Shown here in pieces: positions 7,999 through 15,997 of a stretch of DNA of 19,232 nucleotides; the first letter of the stretch is position 1, and each line of letters opens with the position of its first letter. Origin of the DNA: Bacteroidia bacterium (GTDB taxonomy: Bacteria > Bacteroidota > Bacteroidia > NS11-12g > UBA955); the NCBI GenBank assembly GCA_014376345.1, contig JACMRS010000298.1, positions 1 through 19,232 on the forward strand. The letters are read 5' to 3'. The translations under genes were made by a program, and so were the position numbers. The notes beneath the pieces are model-generated. The model was not told the origin of the DNA and searched no databases. It worked only from the letters and a program-made list of their open reading frames with translations.

Positions 7999-8330
7999 TT
8001 ACAGGGATTGTAATGTCTTACAACACCTTTTCTGTCGCGCGTTTCGGTAACTTTATGCTTTTCATTAAATTTCATGTAATAAAGCAACTCCCCATTTTTA
8101 TATTTTTCCTTCATAACCACTCTCCCGCTTAAATCATAAGTACGCCAGAAACCATGTTTTTTGCCGTTTTTATATTTACCTTTAACAGTAAATGAATCTG
8201 AAGCAGTTACATTAAATGAGTAAGATTTGAAATCTCTATTTTTCCCTGCTAATACTTTAGATGGCACAGACAAAAACAAAGCCGCGGCTCCTGCATAAAT
8301 TACAAGGGCCGCGGCTTTAATCTGGGTCAT
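7992..8330 (-). CDS. Small exported MORN/YwqK-type repeat protein
   Basis: A 112-residue protein with a likely signal peptide in residues 1-28 (an alanine-rich core, then a VLA cleavage-type site). The mature part has two short repeats of the form GKYKNGKKHGFWRTYD and EKYKNGELLYYMKF, typical of the MORN / YwqK-antitoxin-like repeat family common in Bacteroidota exported proteins. It ends in a CNC motif. Function unknown; these repeats are often annotated as toxin-antitoxin components, but nothing here supports a toxin pair. It starts 5 bp after the ftsH stop codon, so it should be cotranscribed with ftsH. Its signal-peptide codons contain a strong GC-rich hairpin that may attenuate read-through. 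The GCC/GCG/GCT alanine codons there are unusually GC-rich for this genome. Confidence 0.7.
   Translation of the reverse strand: MTQIKAAALVIYAGAAALFLSVPSKVLAGKNRDFKSYSFNVTASDSFTVKGKYKNGKKHGFWRTYDLSGRVVMKEKYKNGELLYYMKFNEKHKVTETRDRKGVVRHYNPCNC
8271..8318 (-). promoter_or_regulatory. GC-rich hairpin with T-rich tail inside the gene after ftsH (attenuator-like)
   Basis: AAAGCCGCGGC at 8278-8288 and GCCGCGGCTTT at 8308-8318 are perfect 11-bp inverted repeats around a 19-base loop, which can add a further CCT/AGG pairing. On the minus strand the stem is followed by a T-rich run (TTTGTTTTTG, to 8271). It lies just downstream of the ftsH stop codon and within codons 5-17 of the MORN-type protein. 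The shape is that of an intrinsic terminator or attenuator, placed so that part of the ftsH transcript could end before the small gene. It could also be merely the result of two Ala-Ala-Ala runs in a signal peptide. Confidence 0.45.
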
Positions 8331-8335
8331 ATTAT

Positions 8336-10423
8336 TTAAATTACTTCCGGAGCAATATCCTCTGCAGTTTCCAGAGCTTCGCTATTTGGAATATCTGCAA
8401 TTACAGGATCTGCAACAGTACTATTTACAAAAATATCATAGTTTGTCTTCCCCTCAAAAGGTCTTTTTCCAATAAGAGTTTCAAGATCTGACTGGAAAAT
8501 AATTTCTTTTTCAAGAAGTACTTTAGCCAGAATTTCAAGCTCGGCTCTTTTACTTTGAAGCAATGCTTTAGTTCTGTTATAAGCAACTTCAATCATGCCT
8601 CTTACCTCAACATCTATCAATTCTGCAGTTTTTTCACTGTATGGTTTTGAGTATGCAAACTCACCGTTGGGATCATTAAATGAAACATTACCAACCTTAT
8701 CATTCATACCATAAAGTGTCACCATGGCATAAGCAAGACGGGTAATTCTTTCAAGATCATTTTGAGCACCTGTTGAAACCTTACCAAAAACCAGATCTTC
8801 AGCAACTCTTCCGCCTAAGGTCATACACATTTCATCAAGCATTTGCTCACTTCTGTAAATATATTGCTCTTTAGGAAGATACTGTGCGTAGCCTAGTGCT
8901 GCTGTACCACGTGGTACAATAGATACTTTCACTAAAGGATCAACAAATTCCAAGAACCAACCCGCAACAGCATGACCAGCTTCGTGGTAAGCCACAATTT
9001 TTTTCTCCTCAGGTGAAATAATTTTGTTTCTCTTTTCAAGTCCGCCGATTACACGGTCAATTGCATCCTGAAAATCCTGCATTTCCACTTGTGCTTTATC
9101 TTGTCTTGCAGCAATCAGTGCAGCTTCATTACAAACGTTAGCTATTTCAGCACCCGCAAAACCCGGAGTTTGTGCAGAAAGTTTTTTTGGATCAACATCA
9201 GCTGAAAGCTTAGTCAATGGTTTTAAATGCACTCTGAAAATATACTCACGGCCAACCAAATCAGGCTTATCAATTGAAATTTGTCTGTCGAAACGTCCCG
9301 GTCTCATTAAAGCAGAATCCAGAATATCAGGTCTGTTAGTAGCAGCCAGTATAATAACTCCGCTATCTGTTCCGAAACCATCCATTTCTGTTAAAAGCTG
9401 ATTGAGAGTGTTTTCGCGCTCGTCATTTGAGCCTGTCATTAAGTTTTTACCTCTGGCTCTTCCAATAGCGTCAATTTCATCAATAAAGATAATACAAGGC
9501 GCTTTTTCTTTAGCCTGTCTGAATAAATCTCTTACGCGACTTGCACCAACACCAACAAACATTTCAACAAAATCAGAACCTGATAATGAATAAAATGGCA
9601 CATTGGCTTCACCTGCAACTGCTTTGGCAAGAAGGGTTTTTCCTGTACCCGGAGGGCCAACAAGAAGTGCGCCTTTAGGAATTTTTCCTCCAAGGTTGGT
9701 ATATTTTTTAGGGTTTTTAAGGAAATCTACAATCTCCATAACCTCTACTTTAGCTTCATCAAGACCTGCAACATCTTTAAACGTTACATTAACTTTAGTG
9801 TTTTTATCGAAAAGCTGTGCACGAGAACGGCCAATATTGAATAACTGACCCGGACCACCTGCACCACCGCCTCCGCCACCGCCCATTCTCCGCATCATAA
9901 AGCTCCAGAATGCTATAAATATAGCAATCATGAATACCCAGTAAAATATCTGTCCGGAAATATCACTGTCTGTAGCCTGTTCAACAATAATTGATTCAGC
10001 TTCTTTGTGCTCTTTCTTTATAGCATCAAAATTTGGATAGAAATACTCTTTAGTAGTTTCAAAAGTATATATTGGTGATTGTGGATCATTGTCTTTGGTA
10101 AATGCACCTTTAGACTTTTTAACGTCTTTAGCATAAAGCTCATTAGACATTGCTTCCTTTGTAAGATATACTTTGGCAACAGTACCATTAACAATAGTGA
10201 TTTTCTCCACGTCATTGCGGAGTATCATTTCTTTTACCTTATTAAAATCTGTTTTTTCACCTTCATAAGGTTTATAAAACATCAGGAATAAAAATCCTAA
10301 AAATAGTATACCATAAATCCAGTAAGGATTGAATTTAGAACCTGTTGGCTTGCGTTCGCCGAAAGGATTATCTCCACCTGCATTTTTCTGAGGCTTTTGT
10401 TTTGATTTATTTTCTTCTTCCAT
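8336..10423 (-). CDS. ftsH: ATP-dependent zinc metalloprotease FtsH
   Basis: Membrane-anchored AAA+ protease that extracts and degrades damaged membrane proteins and short-lived cytosolic regulators; it works as a hexamer in the inner membrane with its catalytic side in the cytosol. The 695 residues hold two membrane helices (about 33-50 and 158-177) flanking a periplasmic domain, a glycine-rich linker (181-192), Walker A GPPGTGKT (256-263), Walker B IIFIDEID (311-318), the second region of homology with RPGRFDR (374-380), and the zinc site HEAGH (480-484) with Asp near 556 in TGAQNDLERIT as third ligand. The length fits Bacteroidota FtsH. The acidic C-terminus is poorly conserved. Divergent from kbl, with a -7 element at 10461-10468. 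Confidence 0.98.
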   Translation of the reverse strand: MEEENKSKQKPQKNAGGDNPFGERKPTGSKFNPYWIYGILFLGFLFLMFYKPYEGEKTDFNKVKEMILRNDVEKITIVNGTVAKVYLTKEAMSNELYAKDVKKSKGAFTKDNDPQSPIYTFETTKEYFYPNFDAIKKEHKEAESIIVEQATDSDISGQIFYWVFMIAIFIAFWSFMMRRMGGGGGGGAGGPGQLFNIGRSRAQLFDKNTKVNVTFKDVAGLDEAKVEVMEIVDFLKNPKKYTNLGGKIPKGALLVGPPGTGKTLLAKAVAGEANVPFYSLSGSDFVEMFVGVGASRVRDLFRQAKEKAPCIIFIDEIDAIGRARGKNLMTGSNDERENTLNQLLTEMDGFGTDSGVIILAATNRPDILDSALMRPGRFDRQISIDKPDLVGREYIFRVHLKPLTKLSADVDPKKLSAQTPGFAGAEIANVCNEAALIAARQDKAQVEMQDFQDAIDRVIGGLEKRNKIISPEEKKIVAYHEAGHAVAGWFLEFVDPLVKVSIVPRGTAALGYAQYLPKEQYIYRSEQMLDEMCMTLGGRVAEDLVFGKVSTGAQNDLERITRLAYAMVTLYGMNDKVGNVSFNDPNGEFAYSKPYSEKTAELIDVEVRGMIEVAYNRTKALLQSKRAELEILAKVLLEKEIIFQSDLETLIGKRPFEGKTNYDIFVNSTVADPVIADIPNSEALETAEDIAPEVI

Positions 10424-10460
10424 GAATAGAGCCGGAGCTGTGATAGTTAGTATTAAATGA

Positions 10461-10468
10461 CAAATCTA
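10461..10468 (-). promoter_or_regulatory. -7 element of ftsH
   Basis: TAGATTTG on the minus strand (10468-10461) matches TAnnTTTG exactly, with no clear -33 TTG. It would give a leader of about 30 bases before the ftsH ATG at 10423. Confidence 0.4.
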
Positions 10469-10510
10469 ATTAATTGTTTATTGATATTTAAACCTGTTCT
10501 GATTTTTCTT

Positions 10511-10518
10511 TAAGTTTG
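10511..10518 (+). promoter_or_regulatory. -7 element of kbl
   Basis: TAAGTTTG matches TAnnTTTG exactly and lies 16 bases before the kbl ATG at 10535. No TTG at the usual -33 spacing. The leader would be about 10 bases with no Shine-Dalgarno. Confidence 0.4.
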
Positions 10519-10534
10519 CAAAAAACATTCCATC

Positions 10535-11743
10535 ATGTACGGACCACTGCAAAAACATTTACAAAACGAACTTTTGGCCATTAAAGAGGCCGGTTTATAC
10601 AAGCGCGAACGCATCATCACATCTCCTCAAGGCGCTGATATCAGGCTAAGTGACGGTAAAGAAGTGATAAATTTTTGTGCCAATAATTACTTGGGATTAT
10701 CTTCTCACCCCAGAGTCATAGATGCTGCCAAAAAGGCATTGGACACACACGGATATGGCATGTCGTCAGTAAGATTCATTTGTGGCACTCAGGATATTCA
10801 CAAAGAACTGGAAGCCAAAATAGCCGATTTCTACGAAACAGAAGACACTATTTTATATGCAGCTGCCTTTGATGCTAATGGTGGTGTGTTTGAACCTTTG
10901 TTCGGTGCAATGGACTGTATTATTAGCGACGAATTAAACCATGCAAGCATTATTGATGGTGTAAGACTTTGTAAAGCAGAGCGTTACCGCTACAAAAATA
11001 ATGACATGGCTGATCTTGAAGAACAGCTAAAAGCTGCTGTTGCAAAGGGTCACAAACATAAAATAATTGTAACAGACGGTGTTTTCAGTATGGATGGCTA
11101 TGTTGCTAAACTTGATCAGATCTGCGACCTTGCTGATAAATACGAAGCGTTAGTGATGACCGATGAGTGTCACAGTGCTGGTTTTATTGGCAAAACCGGA
11201 CGAGGAGTTCCTGAACTTTGCGGCGTAACTGGCAGAGTTGATATAATTACCGGAACATTAGGTAAAGGACTTGGCGGCGCAATGGGTGGTTATACTACCG
11301 GCAGAAAAGAAATTATTGAAATGCTAAGACAGCGCTCAAGACCTTATCTTTTCTCAAATTCGCTGGCACCGGCTATTGTTGGCGCTTCAATTGAAGTTTT
11401 TAATATCCTGAAAGGCAGTACAGAGTTGAGAGACAAACTTGAAGACAATGTAAAATATTTCAAAGCAGGGATTAAAGCAGCGGGATTGGAATTTAAAAAC
11501 GGCGACAGTGCTATTGTGCCAATTATGCTTTACGATGCTAAACTTTCTCAGGAAATGGCCGACAAGCTACTTGACGAAGGCATTTACGTTATTGGATTTT
11601 TCTTCCCTGTTGTTGCAAAAGATCAGGCCCGTATCAGGGTTCAGATTTCAGCAGCCCACGAAAAGCATCATCTTGACAAAGCCATTGCAGCATTTACCAA
11701 AGTAGGCAAAGAGCTGGGCGTGATTAAGAGTCAGGCGCTTTAA
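10535..11743 (+). CDS. kbl: Glycine C-acetyltransferase (2-amino-3-ketobutyrate CoA ligase)
   Basis: PLP-dependent cytosolic enzyme that cleaves 2-amino-3-ketobutyrate with CoA to glycine and acetyl-CoA, the second step of threonine breakdown after threonine dehydrogenase. The 402 residues match Kbl throughout: NFCANNYLGLSSHPRVI (about 46-62), YGMSSVRFICGTQDIHKELE (74-93), the DELNHASIIDGVRL segment (132-145), TDECHSAGFIGKTGRG (209-224, with Asp210 and His213 as cofactor contacts), and the PLP lysine in TGTLGKGLGGAMGGY (Lys244). The related AONS and serine palmitoyltransferase enzymes share this fold, but the overall sequence is closest to Kbl. No threonine dehydrogenase gene lies adjacent in the window. 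Divergent from ftsH and apparently monocistronic. Confidence 0.95.
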   Translation: MYGPLQKHLQNELLAIKEAGLYKRERIITSPQGADIRLSDGKEVINFCANNYLGLSSHPRVIDAAKKALDTHGYGMSSVRFICGTQDIHKELEAKIADFYETEDTILYAAAFDANGGVFEPLFGAMDCIISDELNHASIIDGVRLCKAERYRYKNNDMADLEEQLKAAVAKGHKHKIIVTDGVFSMDGYVAKLDQICDLADKYEALVMTDECHSAGFIGKTGRGVPELCGVTGRVDIITGTLGKGLGGAMGGYTTGRKEIIEMLRQRSRPYLFSNSLAPAIVGASIEVFNILKGSTELRDKLEDNVKYFKAGIKAAGLEFKNGDSAIVPIMLYDAKLSQEMADKLLDEGIYVIGFFFPVVAKDQARIRVQISAAHEKHHLDKAIAAFTKVGKELGVIKSQAL

Positions 11744-12057
11744 GTAAAGGTTAAATTTTTTTATTGGAAAGATTAAGAAAGCTCTTTGGGCAAGCCGACC
11801 GAGCACAATAATATTTTTCTGTAGATTGATGTTGCATTTGGCGCTCCATCGGCCGGGCTATCCGCTAATAGTCATTCCATGCTTAGCCGTGGATGGGCTA
11901 ACTACTTCTATCCCTCTTGCGGATGTTTCAAATATTTTAATAAAATCCGATTACTTAATGAATATTGCTTCCAATTAACTCATTTCTGCTCAGTATATAT
12001 TCATATCAAGCTCATCAAAATCTTTTATTTCTGATAGCTTTATAAGCTTCTGAACAC
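11744..12057. other. Gene-free gap between kbl and the 12058-12687 gene
   Basis: No convincing coding frame in 314 bp. After the kbl stop there is a short T run (about 11756-11762) preceded only by a 4- to 5-bp dyad at the kbl 3' end, so a kbl terminator here is weak. The middle is more GC-rich than its surroundings and holds the nested palindrome described separately. The rest is AT-rich, with a small dyad (AGCTT/AAGCT) near 12036-12048 just past the stop of the next minus-strand gene. Confidence 0.6.
11851..11925. repeat. Palindromic GC-rich intergenic element (repeat-like)
   Basis: Nested inverted repeats: outer arms ATCCGC (11860-11865) and GCGGAT (11919-11924), inner arms TTAGCC (11883-11888) and GGCTAA (11896-11901) with a 7-base loop. 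The outer flanks read GGCCGGGCTATCCGCT and CTTCTATCCCTCTTGCGG. This resembles, from memory, dispersed intergenic palindromes of Bacteroidota with GGGCT(A/T)TCCGCT on one side and (A/C)AATCCCT on the other. Only one copy is present in the window, so its repeat nature is inferred. Confidence 0.4.
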
Positions 12058-12687
12058 TTATTTTTTCCATGTTTCCTTGAAAACTTCATCACCACCCTGC
12101 GCATTTTCGTTGGTATTCACTTTTTTCTGCTTCTTTTTTGTTAAAAAATTAATGCTGGTCTGACTTTTAATAACAGCACCGCCAACAGTTTCCTCATAGC
12201 CTGTTAATTCAAAATTCGCATTCCGATATCGGAAAGAATATTGCCAGTAACCATATCTGCCATGACTATAATCAATATTTAAAATTCCATTCTGAATACC
12301 AATTATTAGATCTGGTGGGTAATAAACTCCTCCATCTTCATTTTCTGATGAGAAGCATTCATAATTTTTCAGTACCTGTTCATACTGGCCATTTTTGTTT
12401 ATTAAAACAATAATTCCTCTCCTGTTACGATCTGTTTTAATACCAAATTGATTAGGTAAAAATCGGGATGAATCTGTACCCTTAATAATAAGAATACAGT
12501 CTTCAAGGCTGTCATTATTAACGTCACCATTAAATCTTTCAAAAAGCACGTAACCTTCCGGTATAAAGACAGATGGATTCTGCTTAACTATATTTTGCGC
12601 GAGAACTGGAATTGCCAAGGCGGTCAAAAAAAACAGAAACAGTTTTCTTGATAAGTTTTTAATAAATGTATTATTGAAAAATATCAT
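12058..12687 (-). CDS. Exported protein of unknown function with a DxNxDxxxD loop
   Basis: About 209 residues from the ATG at 12687. Residues 1-30 look like a signal peptide (basic N-region, LFLFFLTALAIPVLAQ core). The mature part opens with VLFERFNGDVNNDSLEDCILI, a calcium-loop-like DxNxDxxxD pattern that also appears in FG-GAP/VCBS-like proteins and in a family of small exported bacterial proteins with a GDLNGDG-type start. It continues with LIGIQNGILNIDYSHGRYGYWQYSFRYRN and ends in a Lys-rich tail. Function unknown. The frame is open back to a TTG at 12759, but a perfect -7 element lies in that stretch, so the start at 12687 is preferred. It is separated from both neighbours by non-coding sequence and is probably monocistronic. 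Confidence 0.7.
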   Translation of the reverse strand: MIFFNNTFIKNLSRKLFLFFLTALAIPVLAQNIVKQNPSVFIPEGYVLFERFNGDVNNDSLEDCILIIKGTDSSRFLPNQFGIKTDRNRRGIIVLINKNGQYEQVLKNYECFSSENEDGGVYYPPDLIIGIQNGILNIDYSHGRYGYWQYSFRYRNANFELTGYEETVGGAVIKSQTSINFLTKKKQKKVNTNENAQGGDEVFKETWKK

Positions 12688-12734
12688 CTTTTTACCACTT
12701 AAATGCAACCTTAGTTTATCCTTTACTTTTATAG

Positions 12735-12742
12735 CAAATATA
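12735..12742 (-). promoter_or_regulatory. -7 element of the 12058-12687 gene
   Basis: TATATTTG on the minus strand (12742-12735) matches TAnnTTTG exactly, giving a leader of about 40 bases before the ATG at 12687. No TTG at the ideal -33 distance. Confidence 0.4.
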
Positions 12743-12874
12743 ACAAATCTACTCACCAAACAGACATACTCAAATTATTATCCAATCATTAAAAACAAAA
12801 TAAAAAAACGATAAAATAAGTTTTGAGCAATGTTTTGCTGTGTTTATAAATCGCAGGTCACAATAGCTTCACCA

Positions 12875-12908
12875 AATCAGAAATCTCAAAATCAGAAATC
12901 AGAAATCT
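12875..12908. repeat. Short direct repeat of AATCAGAAATC
   Basis: Three near-identical copies: AATCAGAAATCT at 12875-12886, AATCAGAAATC at 12890-12900, and ATCAGAAATCT at 12898-12908 overlapping the second. It lies immediately past the 3' end of the glycosyltransferase gene and runs over its stop codon. Confidence 0.7.
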
Positions 12909-14334
12909 ATTCTACCCTCACCAACACACAATCCCGATAAGTTTTCATTTCTTGACATGTGAATTTAGGTTTCAAAATAGATTCTAATTCCTTGAAGGAT
13001 GTCATTATATAATCACCTTCTTTTATATCTTTTTCATCAACTTTAAAATCTACATTAATTTTCCAGATTTTATTGCTCAATATTTCATAAAATCTGAAAT
13101 TTGGTGTTTGGTTGTGATCCATAACCTTTATATGTAATTCAGCCAATTCAGTATCACGCAAACTGCGAACAAAGTCAGGATATTGCAATACTGCTTCATC
13201 ATTTATAGTTTGCGAATTGATTTTCTCAACAACAATACTTACCGGATAAATCATAGTTAAAAACATCATTGAAATTATCAATGGTTTCCAACTTTCTTTA
13301 CTGTTTAAAAGCAAAGCAGAAATTCCCAGTCCACAGACTATTGCAAATAATGGAGCAAGTGGATAATCATACCACAAGTTCTTATTTCCAATTGAAATTA
13401 TTATTAAAAAAACCACAATCTGTAACATTATAAATTTTGTTAATGTAGCTGTTTTAGTAAAGCGCAAAGCGGGGAAAACAAGTATTACAAAAAGTAGTGG
13501 CCAATAACTAAATTGCCCTTTAAACAGTTGAATAATATAATAGAAAAAACCTGATTGTGATAGGTTTTCATTAGTCATAACATACCTCGGACCGAGCTCT
13601 TGCAACCACACGGCCTGACAGTACCCGGGGTTTTGCATTTCCCTTGAAATATAATATCCGGATATAACAACAATATAAATTGACACAGATATCCAAAAAT
13701 ACTTATCAATTAAAACCTTTTTTAAATTTCGTGACAAAGCTGTGAATAGTAATAATCCCAGAATAAACAGCAGCGGTGCAATACTTTTAGTTAAAGTGCC
13801 TCCAATAAGGCAAAGCATTGCTATTAAAATATATTTCCGGTTGGCATCATTTAAATACAAATAAAATGAAATTATTAGTCCTGTTGTAAAAAAAACAAGC
13901 AATGATTCATGATCTCCTGTTCGCGCGCCATGGAATGTAATATATGCTGTTGAAGTAGCTAGGATTAATCCCGAAAAAATTCCTGCAAAAATATTATTTG
14001 TTTTTTTTCTGACAAACCAGCAAATCAACAAGCAAGTGGCAATCAAAGCAAGAGCTGAAGGGATTCTCAGACTTAATTCACTTACCCCAAAAATCTTGAA
14101 ACTTAAAACCTGAAGCCAGGTAAGCAATGGCGGCTTGGTTTCATACATGTCGGGCATTTTCATAAAATACCTTACCACATAATTGTGGTTGTAGTACATT
14201 TCAAGTGCATTGGTAGCATTTCTCGATTCATCCCATTTTCGAAGAGAAAAATCGCCAAGGCGGTAAAATGCCAGGAAACTCAAAACTATGAGAAACACAA
14301 AATAAACTAATGTATGAAACTGTGGTTTTTTCAA
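12907..14334 (-). CDS. Family-39-like (ArnT/PMT-type) membrane glycosyltransferase
   Basis: A 475-residue polytopic membrane protein of the PMT_2/GT39-GT83 type, which transfers a sugar from a polyprenyl-phosphate donor to a lipid or protein acceptor on the periplasmic face. Family landmarks: an N-terminal membrane helix, then the catalytic-type acidic pair in LRKWDESRNA (Asp35-Glu36), KPPLLTWL (about 67-74), and ARTGDHESLLVFF (about 137-149), followed by many hydrophobic helices and a soluble C-terminal domain of about 100 residues. Donor and acceptor cannot be read from the sequence; lipid A or surface-polysaccharide modification is plausible. The start is a TTG at 14334: an in-frame TAA lies immediately before it and GGAG lies 5 bases upstream, one of the few Shine-Dalgarno-like sites here. 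It follows folA by 21 bp. Confidence 0.85.
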   Translation of the reverse strand: MKKPQFHTLVYFVFLIVLSFLAFYRLGDFSLRKWDESRNATNALEMYYNHNYVVRYFMKMPDMYETKPPLLTWLQVLSFKIFGVSELSLRIPSALALIATCLLICWFVRKKTNNIFAGIFSGLILATSTAYITFHGARTGDHESLLVFFTTGLIISFYLYLNDANRKYILIAMLCLIGGTLTKSIAPLLFILGLLLFTALSRNLKKVLIDKYFWISVSIYIVVISGYYISREMQNPGYCQAVWLQELGPRYVMTNENLSQSGFFYYIIQLFKGQFSYWPLLFVILVFPALRFTKTATLTKFIMLQIVVFLIIISIGNKNLWYDYPLAPLFAIVCGLGISALLLNSKESWKPLIISMMFLTMIYPVSIVVEKINSQTINDEAVLQYPDFVRSLRDTELAELHIKVMDHNQTPNFRFYEILSNKIWKINVDFKVDEKDIKEGDYIMTSFKELESILKPKFTCQEMKTYRDCVLVRVE

Positions 14335-14342
14335 TTAAGCTC

Positions 14343-14350
14343 CAAATATA
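14343..14350 (-). promoter_or_regulatory. Possible internal -7 element for the glycosyltransferase
   Basis: TATATTTG on the minus strand (14350-14343) matches TAnnTTTG exactly, 8 bases before the TTG start. No -33 TTG is evident. It may be a secondary promoter in the operon or chance in AT-rich DNA. Confidence 0.25.
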
Positions 14351-14355
14351 AGAAG

Positions 14356-14847
14356 CTAAATTCCTTTTTTGAATATTTTGATGTCGAAAGCATATTTATG
14401 CCTTTCATCAACCTGATGGTGGATATGGTAAGTTTCTTTCCAGTTATTATAATTAATCTCAGGAAAAAAAGTATCAGCTTCCTCAATAAAAACATCAACA
14501 AAAGTGATCACAAGTAAGTTGACATCATCCAAAAAAAGTTTGTAAATCTGACCGCCACCAATCACTGCCACCTCGGGAGAATCCTTAACCATTTGCAATG
14601 CAACTTCCTTACTTTCTGCCCACTCAAATCCCTCTGAAACTTTATCTTTTGTTCTGGAAATAACAATATTCCGGCGTTTAGGAAGTGGTTTGCCTAAGCT
14701 TTCCATAGTTTTGCGACCCATAATAACAGGTTTTCTTACAGTTTGCTCTTTAAACCATTTGAAATCATCTGGAAGGTGCCAAAGTAATTTATTGTCTTTG
14801 CCCAGCGCATTATTGCGTGAAACAGCTGCAACAAAAGAGATTATCAT
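14356..14847 (-). CDS. folA: Dihydrofolate reductase
   Basis: Cytosolic enzyme that reduces dihydrofolate to tetrahydrofolate with NADPH, supplying one-carbon units for thymidylate, purine and methionine synthesis; the target of trimethoprim. The 163 residues show all family features: the N-terminal IISFVAAVSRNNALGKDNKLLWHLPDDFKWFK with the catalytic acid at about residue 28, VIMGRKTMESLGKPLPKRRNIVISR (NADPH site), and VIGGGQIYKLFL. Normal length. It starts 5 bp after the PorV/PorQ-family gene stop and lies 21 bp ahead of the glycosyltransferase, so it appears to be inside an envelope-gene operon. No thyA is seen in the window. Confidence 0.96.
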   Translation of the reverse strand: MIISFVAAVSRNNALGKDNKLLWHLPDDFKWFKEQTVRKPVIMGRKTMESLGKPLPKRRNIVISRTKDKVSEGFEWAESKEVALQMVKDSPEVAVIGGGQIYKLFLDDVNLLVITFVDVFIEEADTFFPEINYNNWKETYHIHHQVDERHKYAFDIKIFKKGI

Positions 14848-14852
14848 AAAAT

Positions 14853-15962
14853 TTAATTGGTTGTTTTATTGATGCCCAGCTTCAATGAAATTACATTAGT
14901 GTAAAGCGCTGCTGAAACATTTCCAATGTCTGTAAAAGCGTAATCAAGTGTGAATTTTCCGATATTAAATCCTACTCCAATTGAAGGTACAAGAGTCAGG
15001 CTTTTTTTGCCGTTCTTTAAAATTTCACTTTGAATATTGTTGATTCCTGTTCTGAAATACAATACAGTATTATCGCCTTTTATTTTATAACCAAACTCGC
15101 CGCCGACATGAGGATCAAGGCTTATAAAATTAGTTCTTACAAGTACGTTTCTTTTGCCGTCAGTTGTAATATCCATATTACCCTCAACAGTTATAAGATA
15201 TTTTTCTTTATTGAAAGTTTTTGCTGCTGCTGCAATAAATCTTGGCAATGTAATTTCCAAAGTATTAACAGGAATTTTATTGCCTGTTTGCGTATAAATA
15301 TCTTTTGTAGATTGCGACAAAGTGTAGTTCCAGTTGTTAAAAGTTGAGGTGATATCCCTGCCTGTCAAACCGTAGCTCCAGCCATTTTTCTCATTAATCA
15401 TTTGAAGTCCGACATCAAATCCAAATCCCCATGCACTTCCAAACTGACCTACTTTACGATGAATAACTTTAGCATTGGTACCCCAGCTTAATTTATTATT
15501 TCTGCTTCTTTTAAGTCTGATATTTTGAGCATAAGATCCAATAAAAGCATAATCTACTGCGGAAAAAGTCGTCACTCTTGAATAATCTACCTCGCCATTT
15601 CTTATTAAATCTGTTGTATTCAGAATACCATCAACACCAAACCTGATCACACTGAGTCCTATTGCGCTGTTTTCGTTTGGTTTAGTTGCAAATGAACCAT
15701 AATCATAATTTGCAATGCCAGCAAAATAGCTGGCATGCATTAATGATACCTGAAGATTTTCTTTAACACCTACTAATCCTGCCGGGTTCCAGTAACCGGA
15801 AGTGACATCACGCGTAGTTGCAACAACACAATTACCCATGCCCAGAGCTCTTGCACCGACACCGATCTGCAAAAATTCATTGCTGTACTTAGTAGCATTT
15901 TGCGCCGATGCTCTGCTTCCTAAAAACAGTAATATTATCAGCGTAACTTGGAATAGCTTCAT
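14853..15962 (-). CDS. PorV/PorQ-family outer-membrane protein
   Basis: About 369 residues from the ATG at 15962. Signal peptide MKLFQVTLIILLFLGSRASAQ, then the hallmark QIGVGARALGMGNCVVATTRDVTSGYWNPAGL, matching PorV/PorQ-type proteins of the FadL-like beta-barrel superfamily. The remainder is a series of amphipathic strands ending in LKLGINK. In characterised species PorV shuttles T9SS cargo to the attachment complex and PorQ belongs to that complex, so this protein is probably linked to surface export of proteins such as the two T9SS/CHU_C proteins in this window; which paralogue it is I cannot say. The longer frame from a TTG at 15974 is rejected because that TTG is the end of a near-match -7 element (GATATTTG, 15979-15972). 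It sits 35 bp after the ACP-phosphodiesterase-like gene and 5 bp before folA. Confidence 0.88.
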   Translation of the reverse strand: MKLFQVTLIILLFLGSRASAQNATKYSNEFLQIGVGARALGMGNCVVATTRDVTSGYWNPAGLVGVKENLQVSLMHASYFAGIANYDYGSFATKPNENSAIGLSVIRFGVDGILNTTDLIRNGEVDYSRVTTFSAVDYAFIGSYAQNIRLKRSRNNKLSWGTNAKVIHRKVGQFGSAWGFGFDVGLQMINEKNGWSYGLTGRDITSTFNNWNYTLSQSTKDIYTQTGNKIPVNTLEITLPRFIAAAAKTFNKEKYLITVEGNMDITTDGKRNVLVRTNFISLDPHVGGEFGYKIKGDNTVLYFRTGINNIQSEILKNGKKSLTLVPSIGVGFNIGKFTLDYAFTDIGNVSAALYTNVISLKLGINKTTN

Positions 15963-15997
15963 CTTAATTTGCAAATATCTGCTTTTTTTATGATTAA

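Noticed and set aside
7992..8330. Toxin-antitoxin system in the YwqK-like gene after ftsH
   Set aside because: The repeats resemble proteins labelled YwqK antitoxin, but there is a signal peptide and no toxin-like partner nearby.
9402..9848. Plus-strand frames opposite ftsH, and similar antisense frames over other genes
   Set aside because: They are mirror images of strongly conserved coding sequence, with no start signals or recognisable product.
11730..11762. kbl terminator at CTTTA/TAAAG followed by a T run
   Set aside because: The loop would be only two bases and the T run is separated from the stem, so the call is weak; mentioned in the gap entry only.
12826..12839. AGCAA/TTGCT dyad past the glycosyltransferase operon as a terminator
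   Set aside because: Only a 5-bp stem, and the nearest long T run on the minus strand is some 20 bases away, so it is too weak to call.
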